64,000 bases of DNA from positions 62,001 to 126,000 of the forward strand of contig CAYWMD010000003.1 of the NCBI GenBank assembly GCA_964458575.1, in the 5' to 3' direction. This document shows positions 1 through 7,768 of this stretch, one piece after another (position 1 is the stretch's first letter; every line of letters starts with the position of its first letter). A model generated the notes under the pieces. That model saw nothing but the letters and a program-made list of their open reading frames with translations, did no database searches and was not told where the DNA came from. This stretch comes from CAYWMD01 sp964458575. GTDB taxonomy: Bacteria; Verrucomicrobiota; Verrucomicrobiia; Limisphaerales; JADLHS01. Both the position numbers and the translations under genes were made by a program.

Positions 1-351
1 CTCCAGGCACGGCCACGTGAAACACATCCCGATGGTGGCCACGACCATTACCGCGATGTGTCCGGTGGCCGAATGAAGCTGCGTGCCGACCACCAGCGCG
101 GCGATCATCGTGGCAAAGCCAATCTTCAGCGACGTGAAATAACCCGCCCGCTGGGCGAACCGTCCGCTCCACAAGACGGCGACGGCGTAAACCAGTCCGT
201 TGAGCGCGGCGAGAATCAGGTTGGCCTTGTCGCCATAGCCAAACGCCTTCTGCATGAAAAAGTAGAAGTAGTAAAAGTAGAAGGTCGTCGCGACGGCATT
301 CAAGCCCTCGAGCACAAAACCACCGCTCTTGATTTTGGCGTTCAATCGCAC
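1..351 (-). CDS. MFS transporter, N-terminal part (runs off the left edge)
   Basis: Reading the minus strand gives 117 open codons from a GTG at 351 to the window edge. An in-frame TAA lies just upstream at 361-363, so the start must be here or at the TTG two codons later. The peptide alternates hydrophobic helices with short loops and begins with a cytoplasmic VRLNAKIKSGG segment, then FYFYYFYFF, then a helix followed by WSGRFAQRAG. That loop resembles the cytoplasmic loop 2-3 of major facilitator transporters, where GxxxDRxGRR is typical. About three to four membrane helices are visible. The substrate cannot be inferred. The gene is divergent from the DUF5069 gene, with 161 bp between them. 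The family call is likely and the exact start uncertain. Confidence 0.72.
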   Translation of the reverse strand, partial: MRLNAKIKSGGFVLEGLNAVATTFYFYYFYFFMQKAFGYGDKANLILAALNGLVYAVAVLWSGRFAQRAGYFTSLKIGFATMIAALVVGTQLHSATGHIAVMVVATIGMCFTWPCLE

Positions 352-512
352 GCCCGCGAATTACGCGGATTGCGCGACCGATTTGCAAGCTCCGCCACGC
401 GGGACAGATTATTCGTCGTCTTGCTTTTTGGCTTCGGCGATGCAAATTACGGCGCGCGCGAACCGGGGAAAACCGGAACGACGCGACGACCAAACCAAAA
501 CGAAACAAGCTT

Positions 513-962
513 ATGCCTTTGAATGGACCTGATTTGACGAAGCAGCCGCCGCGCAGCCCGCGCGTGCGCCTGGGCGGCTATGTGATCCTGCCGCGCATGT
601 TGGACAAGGGCCGCGCCGTGCTGGCCGGCAAGAACGGTGAATACAAATACGCCTGTCCACTGGATCAGCGATGGCTGGAGTTCGCCGGGATTGACGCCGA
701 AGCGCTCAAACAACAGCTCGCCGCCGGCAGGAGCGACAGCGAAATTCTTGCCTGGGTCAGCACGAACGCGAAACCCCAGCGCACGCCCCCCGAAATCGCC
801 GCCTGGAGCGCGTGGCAGGAGCAACGTGCGCCGGACAACCCGGATTCGCGCGCGTATTTCAACGGCCTGCACGCCCAGGTTGCGCCGCACCGGACCGACA
901 TCGTCACGTGGTTTGATTTGCTGGACGTGGACGATTACGTGAGCTACGGCGGCAAGGCGTAA
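513..962 (+). CDS. DUF5069 domain-containing protein
   Basis: A 149-residue soluble protein that opens with DLTKQPPRSPRVRLGGYVIL and continues with PRMLDKGRA. This arginine-rich, glycine-rich start is the hallmark I associate with DUF5069, a family of unknown function. The rest contains a YKYACPLDQRWLEF segment and ends in WFDLLDVDDYVSYGGKA. No signal peptide or membrane helix is visible, so it is probably cytoplasmic. It starts with ATG and stands alone, ending 45 nt before the exported cyclophilin. No function can be assigned. The length matches a single-domain family member. Confidence 0.88.
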   Translation: MPLNGPDLTKQPPRSPRVRLGGYVILPRMLDKGRAVLAGKNGEYKYACPLDQRWLEFAGIDAEALKQQLAAGRSDSEILAWVSTNAKPQRTPPEIAAWSAWQEQRAPDNPDSRAYFNGLHAQVAPHRTDIVTWFDLLDVDDYVSYGGKA

Positions 963-1007
963 TCAGCGCGTGACTTTTGCTGCGAGAATTGAGAGATTCC
1001 CGCCCCT

Positions 1008-1652
1008 ATGAAAACACCGTTGTTGATTTGCGCAATTGGACTGGCGTTCGGCCTTGTCGCCGTCGCTGGGGAAACGAACAAACAAGCCCAGGCCGAACCG
1101 AAGGCCGGGGAACAGAAGACGGAAGCCAAACCGACCGACAAGTCCGCGGATGTGAAAGAGGTGGCGGTCATCAAGACCTCGGACGGCGTGATGGTGCTGG
1201 AGTTTTGGCCCGAGGTGGCGCCCGGCCACGTGGAGAATTTCAAGAAGCTCGCCAAGAAGGGTTTTTACGACGGCACTTGCTTCCACCGTGTCATCAAAGG
1301 CTTCATGATTCAGGGCGGCGATCCGAATACGAAAGACGAAAGCAAAAAGGAATCATGGGGACAAGGCGGTCCCGGTTACACCATCAAGGCCGAGTTTAAC
1401 GACAAGCCGCACGTCCGCGGCGTGTTGTCCATGGCGCGCACGCCCGACCCTAATTCCGCTGGATCGCAATTTTTCATCTGCCACGGCGATCCGCGCTTTC
1501 TGGACAAACAATACACCGCGTTTGGGAAGTTGATCAAAGGCGACGACGTGCTGGAAAAGATCGCGACCACAGCGACGGAAGGGCCGGATCGCCCGGTCAA
1601 GCGCGTGAACATTGACAGCATCAAAACTGTTCCCGCCGATTCCATCAAGTAA
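1008..1652 (+). CDS. Peptidyl-prolyl cis-trans isomerase, cyclophilin type, exported
   Basis: Cyclophilins catalyse cis-trans isomerisation of X-Pro bonds during protein folding. The 214-residue product begins with a signal peptide (residues 1 to about 21, KTPLLICAIGLAFGLVAVAG), followed by a charged Lys/Glu/Ala-rich linker to about residue 50. A compact cyclophilin domain follows, with the active-site FHR at residues 92-94, IQGGDP at 101-106 and GSQFFICH further on. Its domain is closely similar to the cytosolic cyclophilin encoded 16 nt downstream, so the pair looks like a tandem duplication with one copy retargeted to the envelope. The family is certain; periplasmic location is inferred from the leader. 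Confidence 0.95.
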   Translation: MKTPLLICAIGLAFGLVAVAGETNKQAQAEPKAGEQKTEAKPTDKSADVKEVAVIKTSDGVMVLEFWPEVAPGHVENFKKLAKKGFYDGTCFHRVIKGFMIQGGDPNTKDESKKESWGQGGPGYTIKAEFNDKPHVRGVLSMARTPDPNSAGSQFFICHGDPRFLDKQYTAFGKLIKGDDVLEKIATTATEGPDRPVKRVNIDSIKTVPADSIK

Positions 1653-1668
1653 GCCTCCCCCGATTTTT

Positions 1669-2160
1669 ATGAGCGAACACGCAGTCATCAAAACCTCCGA
1701 GGGCGAAATGGTCCTCGAATTCTGGCCTGACGTCGCGCCCGGCCATGTCGAAAACTTCAAGAAGCTCGCCAGCAAGGGCTTTTACGACGGCACTTGTTTT
1801 CATCGTGTCATCAAGGGCTTCATGATCCAAGGCGGCGACCCGCTGACCAAGGACACCGCCAACCAGAGCCGCTGGGGCACCGGCGGTCCGGGACACACCA
1901 TCAAGGCCGAGTTCAACGACAAACCCCACACGCGCGGCGTCCTTTCGATGGCGCGCTCGAACGATCCGAATTCCGCCGGTTCGCAGTTTTTCATCTGCCA
2001 CGGCGACCCGCGCTTCTTGGATCGGCAATACACGGCGTTCGGCAAATTGATCAAGGGCGACGAGGTGCTCGAAAAAATCGCCACCACACCGACGCAGCCC
2101 GGCGACCGGCCGGTCAAGCGGATGCACGTGGAAAGCATCAAGATCGTTGCCGCACCGTAA
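1669..2160 (+). CDS. Peptidyl-prolyl cis-trans isomerase, cyclophilin type, cytosolic
   Basis: A 163-residue single-domain cyclophilin without a leader, so presumably cytoplasmic. The catalytic FHRVIKGFMIQGGDP block, the RGVLSMAR strand and SQFFICHGDPRFLD are intact. The ATG at 1669 gives MSEHAVIKTSEGEM, which aligns with the start of the domain in the upstream exported copy. A longer frame reaching back to 1612 overlaps the upstream gene and adds only non-homologous residues, so I rejected it. The two cyclophilins are co-directional with 16 nt between them and probably co-transcribed. The small TTG-start ORF follows 6 nt after the stop. Confidence 0.95.
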   Translation: MSEHAVIKTSEGEMVLEFWPDVAPGHVENFKKLASKGFYDGTCFHRVIKGFMIQGGDPLTKDTANQSRWGTGGPGHTIKAEFNDKPHTRGVLSMARSNDPNSAGSQFFICHGDPRFLDRQYTAFGKLIKGDEVLEKIATTPTQPGDRPVKRMHVESIKIVAAP

Positions 2161-2166
2161 ACTGCG

Positions 2167-2361
2167 TTGAACCCGTCCGAACTGGCGCCGTTGCTCGTGC
2201 GTCTCGGTTGCCCGGCCGAGAAGTCAGCCGAAATGGCGGCCCAACTAGACAAGCGCGCCCGCCAGCTCGCCGACCAGAAGGCTCGCAACTACGAGGACGC
2301 CTTGGCGCACCTGCTCAACCTCATGAAGCAGGGCTGGGCGGCGAAGGAAAAAGGATTTTGA
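2167..2361 (+). CDS. Small conserved-looking hypothetical protein (64 aa)
   Basis: A short alpha-helical, Ala/Leu-rich protein that begins NPSELAPLLVRLGCPAEKSAEM and ends in KQGWAAKEKGF. The start is a TTG only 6 nt after the cyclophilin stop, consistent with translational coupling at the end of the same operon. Its codon usage resembles the neighbours and the helical pattern is regular, with Leu/Ala at heptad-like spacing. I do not recognise a family. No signal or membrane segment is present. It could be a spurious open frame, but the tight spacing and coding bias favour a real gene. Confidence 0.55.
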   Translation: MNPSELAPLLVRLGCPAEKSAEMAAQLDKRARQLADQKARNYEDALAHLLNLMKQGWAAKEKGF

Positions 2362-2368
2362 ATTCGCG

Positions 2369-2389
2369 ACTTACGCCTTACGATTGACG
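2369..2389. repeat. Three tandem degenerate heptamers (ACTTACG type)
   Basis: ACTTACG, CCTTACG and ATTGACG follow each other without a gap immediately after the small ORF's stop codon. They form one of the 7-nt-period tracts seen across the window. No inverted partner is visible nearby. Confidence 0.5.
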
Positions 2390-2439
2390 CGCGCCGATCG
2401 AAGTCGACGGGATGCCTCCGTTTTGAACCCAGGCTTTAA

Positions 2440-2467
2440 ATCGAACATCGCAAATCATAAATGATCA
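2440..2467. repeat. Degenerate heptamer tract overlapping a start codon
   Basis: ATCGAAC, ATCGCAA, ATCATAA and ATGATCA are four consecutive 7-mers beginning AT. The last one supplies the ATG of the Nudix gene. The match is degenerate, so this could be chance, but it has the period of the stronger tracts at 26.1, 61.4 and 62.8 kb. Confidence 0.35.
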
Positions 2468-3024
2468 AGCCCTGGCAGAAAATTAGTTCCACGCCCATCG
2501 GCAATTTCCGCATCTTCACGATGCGGTCGGACAAAAAAATTTCGCCCCGCACGGGCAAGGAGCACGATTTCGTCATCCTCGACAGCGTCAATTGGGTGAA
2601 TGTCATCGCCCTGACCCCCGACCAGCAAATGGTCATGATCGAGCAGTACCGCCACGGTTCGGACACGGTCGAACTGGAAATCCCCGGGGGCATGATGGAC
2701 GCGGGTGACGCGGACCCGGTCGCGGCGGGGGTGCGGGAATTGCGCGAAGAAACCGGTTACGAGGGCGAACGAGCGCGCGTGCTGGGCCGCGTGTTGCCCA
2801 ATCCTGCGACCCAGAGTAACACCTGCTTCACCGTGCTCGTCGAGAACTGCCGCTGCGTGCATCCGGTGGAGTTCGACCACGGCGAGGATTTGATCACGCG
2901 CCTGATGCCGGCGGACGACGTGCCTCGACTGGTGGGCGAGGAAAAAATCAAACATACCCTGGTTGTGGCGGCGTTGTACCACTTCGAATTGTGGCGGCGC
3001 GGACTTAAGCAAACCGAGTCGTAA
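2461..3024 (+). CDS. Nudix hydrolase (ADP-ribose pyrophosphatase-like)
   Basis: Nudix enzymes hydrolyse nucleoside diphosphates linked to another moiety; the layout here resembles ADP-ribose pyrophosphatases. The 187-residue protein has a Nudix box around residues 76-100, with GGMMDAG followed by RELREETGY. The REL-EE metal-binding half is perfect. The first half is off consensus: the usual first Glu is Asp83 or displaced by one residue. Upstream, VMIEQYRHG and VELEIPGG match the strand that precedes the box in ADP-ribose pyrophosphatases. The ATG at 2461 directly follows an AT-rich heptamer tract. The gene is convergent with the alpha/beta hydrolase, with 14 nt between the stops. Substrate is inferred only. 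Confidence 0.92.
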   Translation: MIKPWQKISSTPIGNFRIFTMRSDKKISPRTGKEHDFVILDSVNWVNVIALTPDQQMVMIEQYRHGSDTVELEIPGGMMDAGDADPVAAGVRELREETGYEGERARVLGRVLPNPATQSNTCFTVLVENCRCVHPVEFDHGEDLITRLMPADDVPRLVGEEKIKHTLVVAALYHFELWRRGLKQTES

Positions 3025-3038
3025 GCTACGGCGAAATC

Positions 3039-3863
3039 TCAGTGCCGCGCAAAAAATTCGAGCGCGACCCGGCTGAACAATTCGGGATTTTCCAGGTGCA
3101 AACCGTGGCCCACGCCCGGCACGACGGCCCGCTGGGCATTTGGGATTGCTCCCGCCAGCGCCTTCATCGTCAATTGAAACAGCTTCGTGGTCAGTTCCCC
3201 TTCAACAATCAGGGCCGGCGCCGCGATGCTTCCCGCTGTCTTCGCCGTGAAGGAATTACCCGCGGTCATGCCGTTGAGCATCGGTTCGAGGGTGTGAACA
3301 TTGTCAAACATCACCGCGCGGGCGCGCTCGGGCAGCCGTTCGAGGCCCGCCGGGCCAATAACGCCTTTCAGAAATTCCGTCAGCGCCCGTTCGGGCTGGC
3401 CCTTGCGCACGAGCGGCGTGATGTGCATCAGCGTGCCGGCGGTTTGCGCCAAAGCGATGGCGCCCATCGGACTGGTCATCAACAGTGAGAACAAGGACGG
3501 CTCCGCGAGCACCAGACTGCGCACCAGGTCCGGTCGTTGGGCGGCAACGACTGCACAAACCGAGGCGCCATAAGAGTGCCCGAGCAAGCGAACCGGTCCG
3601 TTGGCGTTTTTTGTAATGAGTTCGATCAGGTCAGCCACATGGCAATCGTGGGTGTAATTCACCCCATTGCCATTCAAAGTCGCGGGGTAGTGCCAGCGGC
3701 GGCTGTAAGTAATGACCCGGTATTGCGAGGCAAGCAGACCGATGACGTTTTCCCAGCTCCGGTAATCACCCACCGCGCCATGCACCAGGAGGAGCAGGTC
3801 GCCGGCGCCTTTTTCTTCGAACGCCAGTTTTGCATCTTTAACATCAAACGTCTTCATTATCAT
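3039..3863 (-). CDS. Alpha/beta-fold hydrolase
   Basis: A 274-residue soluble hydrolase of the alpha/beta fold. The oxyanion-hole strand LLLVHGA lies at residues 24-30, the nucleophile elbow GHSYGAS puts the catalytic Ser at about residue 97, and the C-terminal VPGVGHGLHLENPE supplies the catalytic His near residue 255. The cap region is helical. The overall plan matches small esterases or lactonases that act on unknown esters; substrate is not readable. The start MIMKTFDV offers two ATGs three codons apart. It is a single gene, convergent with the Nudix gene. Confidence 0.92.
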   Translation of the reverse strand: MIMKTFDVKDAKLAFEEKGAGDLLLLVHGAVGDYRSWENVIGLLASQYRVITYSRRWHYPATLNGNGVNYTHDCHVADLIELITKNANGPVRLLGHSYGASVCAVVAAQRPDLVRSLVLAEPSLFSLLMTSPMGAIALAQTAGTLMHITPLVRKGQPERALTEFLKGVIGPAGLERLPERARAVMFDNVHTLEPMLNGMTAGNSFTAKTAGSIAAPALIVEGELTTKLFQLTMKALAGAIPNAQRAVVPGVGHGLHLENPELFSRVALEFFARH

Positions 3864-3968
3864 GTAGCCCGGTGGCGCAAAAAAAAGCAGGAATCAAGCC
3901 GGGCAAAGCGGCAAAACACAATCATCACAACCGAAAATTGTGTGATGAGCGGCCAAAATGGGATGGAC

Positions 3969-4256
3969 CTATTTGCCCGCGCCCGGATTGCGCACGGCGT
4001 CTTTCTTTTCTTCGAGTTCCGCCTGCAACTTCCTGCGTTCCGTGATCAGTTGTTGTTCCAACTGCTGGGCCTTTTCCAACTCACCGGCGGTCGCCGCTTG
4101 GGAGACCTGCTCGCGCAAAGCCAGCTCGCGCTCGGCGATTTTGGCGGTGTACTTCGAATCCAGTTCAGCCAGCGCCTTTTTCTGTTCGGCAGTGAGTTTG
4201 ACCGTGGGCGAAACCTTGTTGAGTCGCTCCATCGCAAGTTCGTAGGCGGATTTCAT
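3969..4256 (-). CDS. Coiled-coil hypothetical protein (95 aa)
   Basis: A highly charged, Ala/Glu/Lys/Gln-rich helical protein, MKSAYELAMERLNK followed by AEQKKALAELDSKY and a long helix to EEKKDA. It is predicted to be a continuous coiled coil with no leader or membrane segment. I chose the ATG at 4256. An upstream in-frame ATG at 4277 adds seven residues encoded by a heptamer repeat tract, which looks accidental. It follows the TPR gene on the same strand by 27 nt and probably shares its transcript. Function unknown. Confidence 0.75.
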   Translation of the reverse strand: MKSAYELAMERLNKVSPTVKLTAEQKKALAELDSKYTAKIAERELALREQVSQAATAGELEKAQQLEQQLITERRKLQAELEEKKDAVRNPGAGK

Positions 4257-4268
4257 GTGCTTTTGTCT

Positions 4269-4296
4269 ATCAACCATCCACGTTCAACCATCAACC
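4269..4296. repeat. Four tandem heptamers (ATCAACC type) at the TPR gene's 3' end
   Basis: On the plus strand ATCAACC, ATCCACG, TTCAACC and ATCAACC follow without a gap. The tract covers the last codons and stop of the TPR gene and the gap before the coiled-coil gene. It shares the 7-nt period of the ACATCCA-type elements elsewhere. Confidence 0.5.
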
Positions 4297-4730
4297 TTTT
4301 TCTTCTTCCACGGCATGTCGGGAAATTTTTCGGGGGTCTTGTAAGTCGCCGGTTTGGGCTTCGCCATTTCCAACTCCGGGTCACTGGCTGTCGTCGTTTG
4401 GGGCGCGGCGTCACTGCGCCATGAGGCGATGCGCGCCTGCAAACCGTGGTGCTCGGCTTTCACCTTGTCGCCGGCCTTCATGTAAAACAGCGAGAGATTC
4501 GTATGGACAAGCTGTTCCTTCGGTTTCAACCGCTCGGCTTTGTGCCCTTCCGCGATGGCCGCGGGGTAATCGCCTTTGCGATACTGCGCCATCCCCAACG
4601 CCAGTTGCGCATCAAAGTACTCCGGTTCGACTGCGAGAATCGCCCGCAGTTTGACCACCGCATCGTCATACTCGCCCCGGCTGAAGTCGAACATGGCGTC
4701 GTCGTATTGGTCTTGCAGGTTCATGGACAT
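4284..4730 (-). CDS. Tetratricopeptide repeat protein (148 aa)
   Basis: A small TPR protein that probably scaffolds protein contacts. MNLQDQYDDAMFDFSRGEYDDAVVKL, YFDAQLALGMAQYRKGDYPAAIAEG and EQLVHTNLSLFYMKAGDKVKAEHHG form about three helix-turn-helix repeats at residues 3-105. The tail is Lys/Pro-rich and ends MPWKKKKVDG. There is no signal peptide. Two starts, MSM at 4730 and MNL at 4724, cannot be told apart. The final codons fall in a heptamer repeat tract. It lies just upstream of the coiled-coil gene on the same strand and is divergent from the HAD gene. Confidence 0.88.
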   Translation of the reverse strand: MSMNLQDQYDDAMFDFSRGEYDDAVVKLRAILAVEPEYFDAQLALGMAQYRKGDYPAAIAEGHKAERLKPKEQLVHTNLSLFYMKAGDKVKAEHHGLQARIASWRSDAAPQTTTASDPELEMAKPKPATYKTPEKFPDMPWKKKKVDG

Positions 4731-4784
4731 TGCGCGCGCTACACGCTAACGCACCGCCGCAGCCGGGCGCAAGTGGCCGATGGC

Positions 4785-4850
4785 GCGTGTTGCGTGTTGC
4801 GTATTGCGTCAAGTATGCTCCGCGCACGTGCATTGTCTGACGCAACACGC
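4785..4850. repeat. Inverted heptamer element (GTGTTGC type)
   Basis: GTGTTGC, GTGTTGC and GTATTGC form a tandem tract at 4787-4807. An inverted copy, ACGCAACACGC, lies at 4840-4850 and is the exact reverse complement of 4785-4795. A hairpin with a loop of about 40 nt is possible. It sits between the divergent TPR and HAD genes and has the architecture of the larger ACATCCA-type elements. Confidence 0.55.
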
Positions 4851-4866
4851 GATTACCGCGCACAAG

Positions 4867-5682
4867 ATGAGTTCGCCAATAAAATTGATTTCAACTGATT
4901 TTGACGGGACGCTTTACGAAGAATTTGGCCAACCGCCCATCCCGGAACGCGTCCTGACCTGCATCGGCGAATTACAGGAACGCGGCGCCAAGTGGGTCAT
5001 CAATACGGGCCGGGACTTCTCGAGTCTGACACAGGCCTTGCAGCACTCAGGCGTGTCCATTGAACCCGACTTTCTGGTGCTGGTGGAACGCGAGATACAT
5101 GTGAACGCAGGCTCGCGTTTTGTAGGTCTTTCGGAATGGAATTCCGCTTGCGCCCGAGATCATGCCGAGTTGTTTGCGCGCGTGCGACCCGACGTGCCGC
5201 AACTGCGAAACTGGATCAACGCCCGCTTCCAGGCGCAGGTTTATGAGGATGCTTACTCACCTTTCTGCCTGATCGCGGCAAACAACGGCGATGCCGATGA
5301 AATTCATGACTATTTGAATGATTTCTGTGAGCGCGTACCGCAACTGACCGTCGTGCGCAACGACGTTTACGCGCGGTTCAGCCATTCCGCTTACAACAAA
5401 GGAACGGCGCTGACTGAATTATCGCGTCGTTTGGGGCTGCGAGTGGATCAGGTGTTTGCCACCGGTGATCATCTCAACGATTTGCCGATGCTCTCCCGGG
5501 ACGTGGCAGGCTGGCTGGCCGCGCCGTGCAACGCCGTCCCGGCGGTGAAGGATTCGGTCCGCCGGCAAAACGGGTTCGTGAGCGAGCACTCCCACGGCAA
5601 CGGCGTGGCGGAAGCGCTGGAATTCCTGTGCTCCGCAGACCGCCCGGAGAATCAGAGGTTATCGCCACCAGCGCTGAAATAA
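4867..5682 (+). CDS. HAD-superfamily phosphatase, Cof/IIB-like
   Basis: A 271-residue hydrolase of the haloacid dehalogenase superfamily that probably dephosphorylates a sugar phosphate or similar metabolite. Motif I is DFDGTL at residues 11-16, with the nucleophile Asp followed two residues later by the acid/base Asp. The C-terminal motif IV is GDHLNDLPML, and the domain between has the large cap typical of class IIB. I chose the ATG at 4867, because the upstream extension to 4780 is encoded by a heptamer repeat and shows no homology. It stands alone between the divergent TPR gene and the oxidoreductase operon. Confidence 0.88.
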   Translation: MSSPIKLISTDFDGTLYEEFGQPPIPERVLTCIGELQERGAKWVINTGRDFSSLTQALQHSGVSIEPDFLVLVEREIHVNAGSRFVGLSEWNSACARDHAELFARVRPDVPQLRNWINARFQAQVYEDAYSPFCLIAANNGDADEIHDYLNDFCERVPQLTVVRNDVYARFSHSAYNKGTALTELSRRLGLRVDQVFATGDHLNDLPMLSRDVAGWLAAPCNAVPAVKDSVRRQNGFVSEHSHGNGVAEALEFLCSADRPENQRLSPPALK

Positions 5683-5777
5683 TGCGCTTTAATGGCCGGA
5701 TTTTGCCCTACCGCAGGCAAGCAGGGAAAGCGGCCCAAATCACTGACACATAACAGGATAAATTCATGATAAGAAAT

Positions 5778-5805
5778 TGACACAGTGGGTGCGGATGATA
5801 GGGTC
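5778..5805 (+). promoter_or_regulatory. Possible sigma70 promoter for the oxidoreductase operon
   Basis: A perfect -35 TTGACA at 5778-5783 is followed after 16 nt by TAGGGT at 5800-5805. The -10 is weak. The start codon is 88 nt further on, giving a leader of about 80 nt. It is the best promoter-like sequence in the 211-bp gap. Confidence 0.35.
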
Positions 5806-5893
5806 CTTGGGCATCGGTGGCCCGCTGAATTCCTCCGGCGGCTTCCTCACCTTTGGCAAATGTTAGAGTTTTGGTGTAATGATTTAATGTTCC

Positions 5894-7714
5894 ATGAGTG
5901 ATACAACCATGACGACTCCGCACGGTGGCGGAGCGCCGAAAGTTTCAAAGGTCTCCGAAGCGGTCATCCGCATCGCTGGTAATTCGCAGGATGGCATTCA
6001 GGCCATCGGCGGCTTCCTCGCCCGCCTGGCCGGGCGCAGCGAGCAGGAAGTCATGACCTTCATGACGATTCCCGCCACGATTTCCGGTGGCCCGTCAATT
6101 TTTCAGGTGCGCATCGGCTCGGGTGAAGTTTTAAGCGCCGGCGACGAGGCGGACTTGTTGCTGGCGTTCTACCAGCACTCTTACGAAGGCCACATTAGTT
6201 CGCTCCGAAAAGGCGGCATCGTTCTTTACGACGCCGACCATGTCGAACCGAAAGCGGAGTGGAAAGACGCGTATCGCCACGTTGGTATTCCTATTTCGAG
6301 CCTCACCGTCGAAGCCATCGGCGGTACCGCCAAGGACAAAGGGAAAAACATCTACTCGCTGGGACTGATTGCGCGAATGTTCGACCTGAACGTGCCGAAG
6401 CTGGAAAAGCTCATCACCGAGCGTTTCGGCGGTAAGGACCAGAGCGTGGTCACCAACGCCTTGAACGCGTTTCACGCCGGTTACGCCTACTCGATTGGCA
6501 ACGTTGTGGATACCTTCAGGTTTGCCGACAGCAAGAAGCGCGAAGGCCAGCAGGTCGTGATGAACGGCAACGAGGCGCTCGGTTACGGTTTGATCGCCGC
6601 CGGCGTCCGCTTCGGTGCCGGCTATCCCATCACTCCCTGGTCGGACATCATGGAGTTGTTGCGGCGCGAACTGCCGAAATACGGTGGGTCGTTCATTCAG
6701 TGTGAGGATGAAATCGCGTCCATTTCCATGGCCATCGGGGGCAGTTACGCCGGCAAAGTGGCTGTGACCGGCTCCAGTGGGCCGGGCATTTCGCTCAAGA
6801 CCGAGGCCCTTGGCTGGGCGGTCAACGCGGAAATCCCGTTGATCATCGTCAATGTCCAGCGCGGCGGCCCGTCCACCGGCATGCCCACCAACGTCGAACA
6901 ATCCGACCTGTCCATCGCCTGTTTTGGCAGCCACGGCGACGCGCCGCGCGTCGTGCTCGCGCCCGCCAACGTGGAGGATGCTTTCTACACGGCGATTGAG
7001 GCCGTGGACATCGCAACGAAATACAACGTGCCCGTGTTCATTCTCAGCGACCAGGCCATCGCCACCCGGATCGAAGCGTTCCCCGAGCCGAACCTTCAGG
7101 AAGTTTGTCAGGATCTGACTCCGGACTTCACTCCCGTCGCAGACTATAAGCCGTACGATTTGTCCGCACCCAACGGCGTGGTGAAGCGCGTTGTGCCCGG
7201 CACGCGGATTCTGAGCGGCAAGTATCCGATCGCACCCGGTCTTGAACACGACGAGATGGGTCACCCGACCGCGTCGCCCAAGCTGCACGTGCAGATGACC
7301 GCCAAACGCCGCAAGAAACTCCAGGCCCTCGCTGCCTCGTATCCGGTGCCGAAAGTCTATGGCCCGCCCGAAGGCAATGTGTTGCTGGTGGGCTGGGGCT
7401 CGACCCAGGGGCCGATCCGGGAAGCCGTGGATCGCGCCCGCAGCGCCGGCGACAGCATCTCCGCCCTCCACATTCGACATATCAATCCCTTGCCCAACGG
7501 GCTGGAGAACATCTTCTCCGGCTTCCACCACGTTTTTGTGGTGGAAATGAACGATGAGGGCTTTTACGGCTATGGCCAGCTCGCCGCCGTGTTGCGGGCG
7601 CGATACACCGACCCACGCATTCGCGGCATCACCAAGACCGACGGCCTCACGTGGAAGGTCAAAGAAATCCTCGAACGCGTCAAAACCATCCTGGCCGAAA
7701 TAAAAAAATCCTGA
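5894..7714 (+). CDS. korA: 2-oxoacid:ferredoxin oxidoreductase, fused gamma-alpha subunit
   Basis: This enzyme oxidatively decarboxylates a 2-oxoacid, most likely 2-oxoglutarate, to its acyl-CoA with reduction of ferredoxin; it can work in the TCA cycle in either direction. The 606-residue chain carries the gamma domain first (residues about 25-200, with AGRSEQEVM, ISGGPSIFQVRIG and LSAGDEADLLLAF). The alpha, pyrimidine-binding domain starts near residue 220 (NGNEALGYGLIAAG, GYPITPWSDI, CEDEIASISMAIG, TGSSGPGISLKTEALG). The C-terminal transketolase-like domain follows. This gamma-alpha fusion is typical of KorA-type proteins. The beta subunit follows 54 nt later. No ferredoxin or delta subunit gene is nearby. 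The 2-oxoglutarate assignment is by resemblance. Confidence 0.9.
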   Translation: MSDTTMTTPHGGGAPKVSKVSEAVIRIAGNSQDGIQAIGGFLARLAGRSEQEVMTFMTIPATISGGPSIFQVRIGSGEVLSAGDEADLLLAFYQHSYEGHISSLRKGGIVLYDADHVEPKAEWKDAYRHVGIPISSLTVEAIGGTAKDKGKNIYSLGLIARMFDLNVPKLEKLITERFGGKDQSVVTNALNAFHAGYAYSIGNVVDTFRFADSKKREGQQVVMNGNEALGYGLIAAGVRFGAGYPITPWSDIMELLRRELPKYGGSFIQCEDEIASISMAIGGSYAGKVAVTGSSGPGISLKTEALGWAVNAEIPLIIVNVQRGGPSTGMPTNVEQSDLSIACFGSHGDAPRVVLAPANVEDAFYTAIEAVDIATKYNVPVFILSDQAIATRIEAFPEPNLQEVCQDLTPDFTPVADYKPYDLSAPNGVVKRVVPGTRILSGKYPIAPGLEHDEMGHPTASPKLHVQMTAKRRKKLQALAASYPVPKVYGPPEGNVLLVGWGSTQGPIREAVDRARSAGDSISALHIRHINPLPNGLENIFSGFHHVFVVEMNDEGFYGYGQLAAVLRARYTDPRIRGITKTDGLTWKVKEILERVKTILAEIKKS

Positions 7715-7768
7715 CGCAAAGGCGAATTACGTTTATCTTCCCCCCAAGCCGATTCACAACGACATTGT

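Noticed and set aside
6131..7531. Long minus-strand open frame opposite korA (466 aa)
   Set aside because: It is the complement of a clear oxidoreductase gene, is rich in His/Arg/Val/Gly and lacks any domain pattern. It is a GC-driven shadow.
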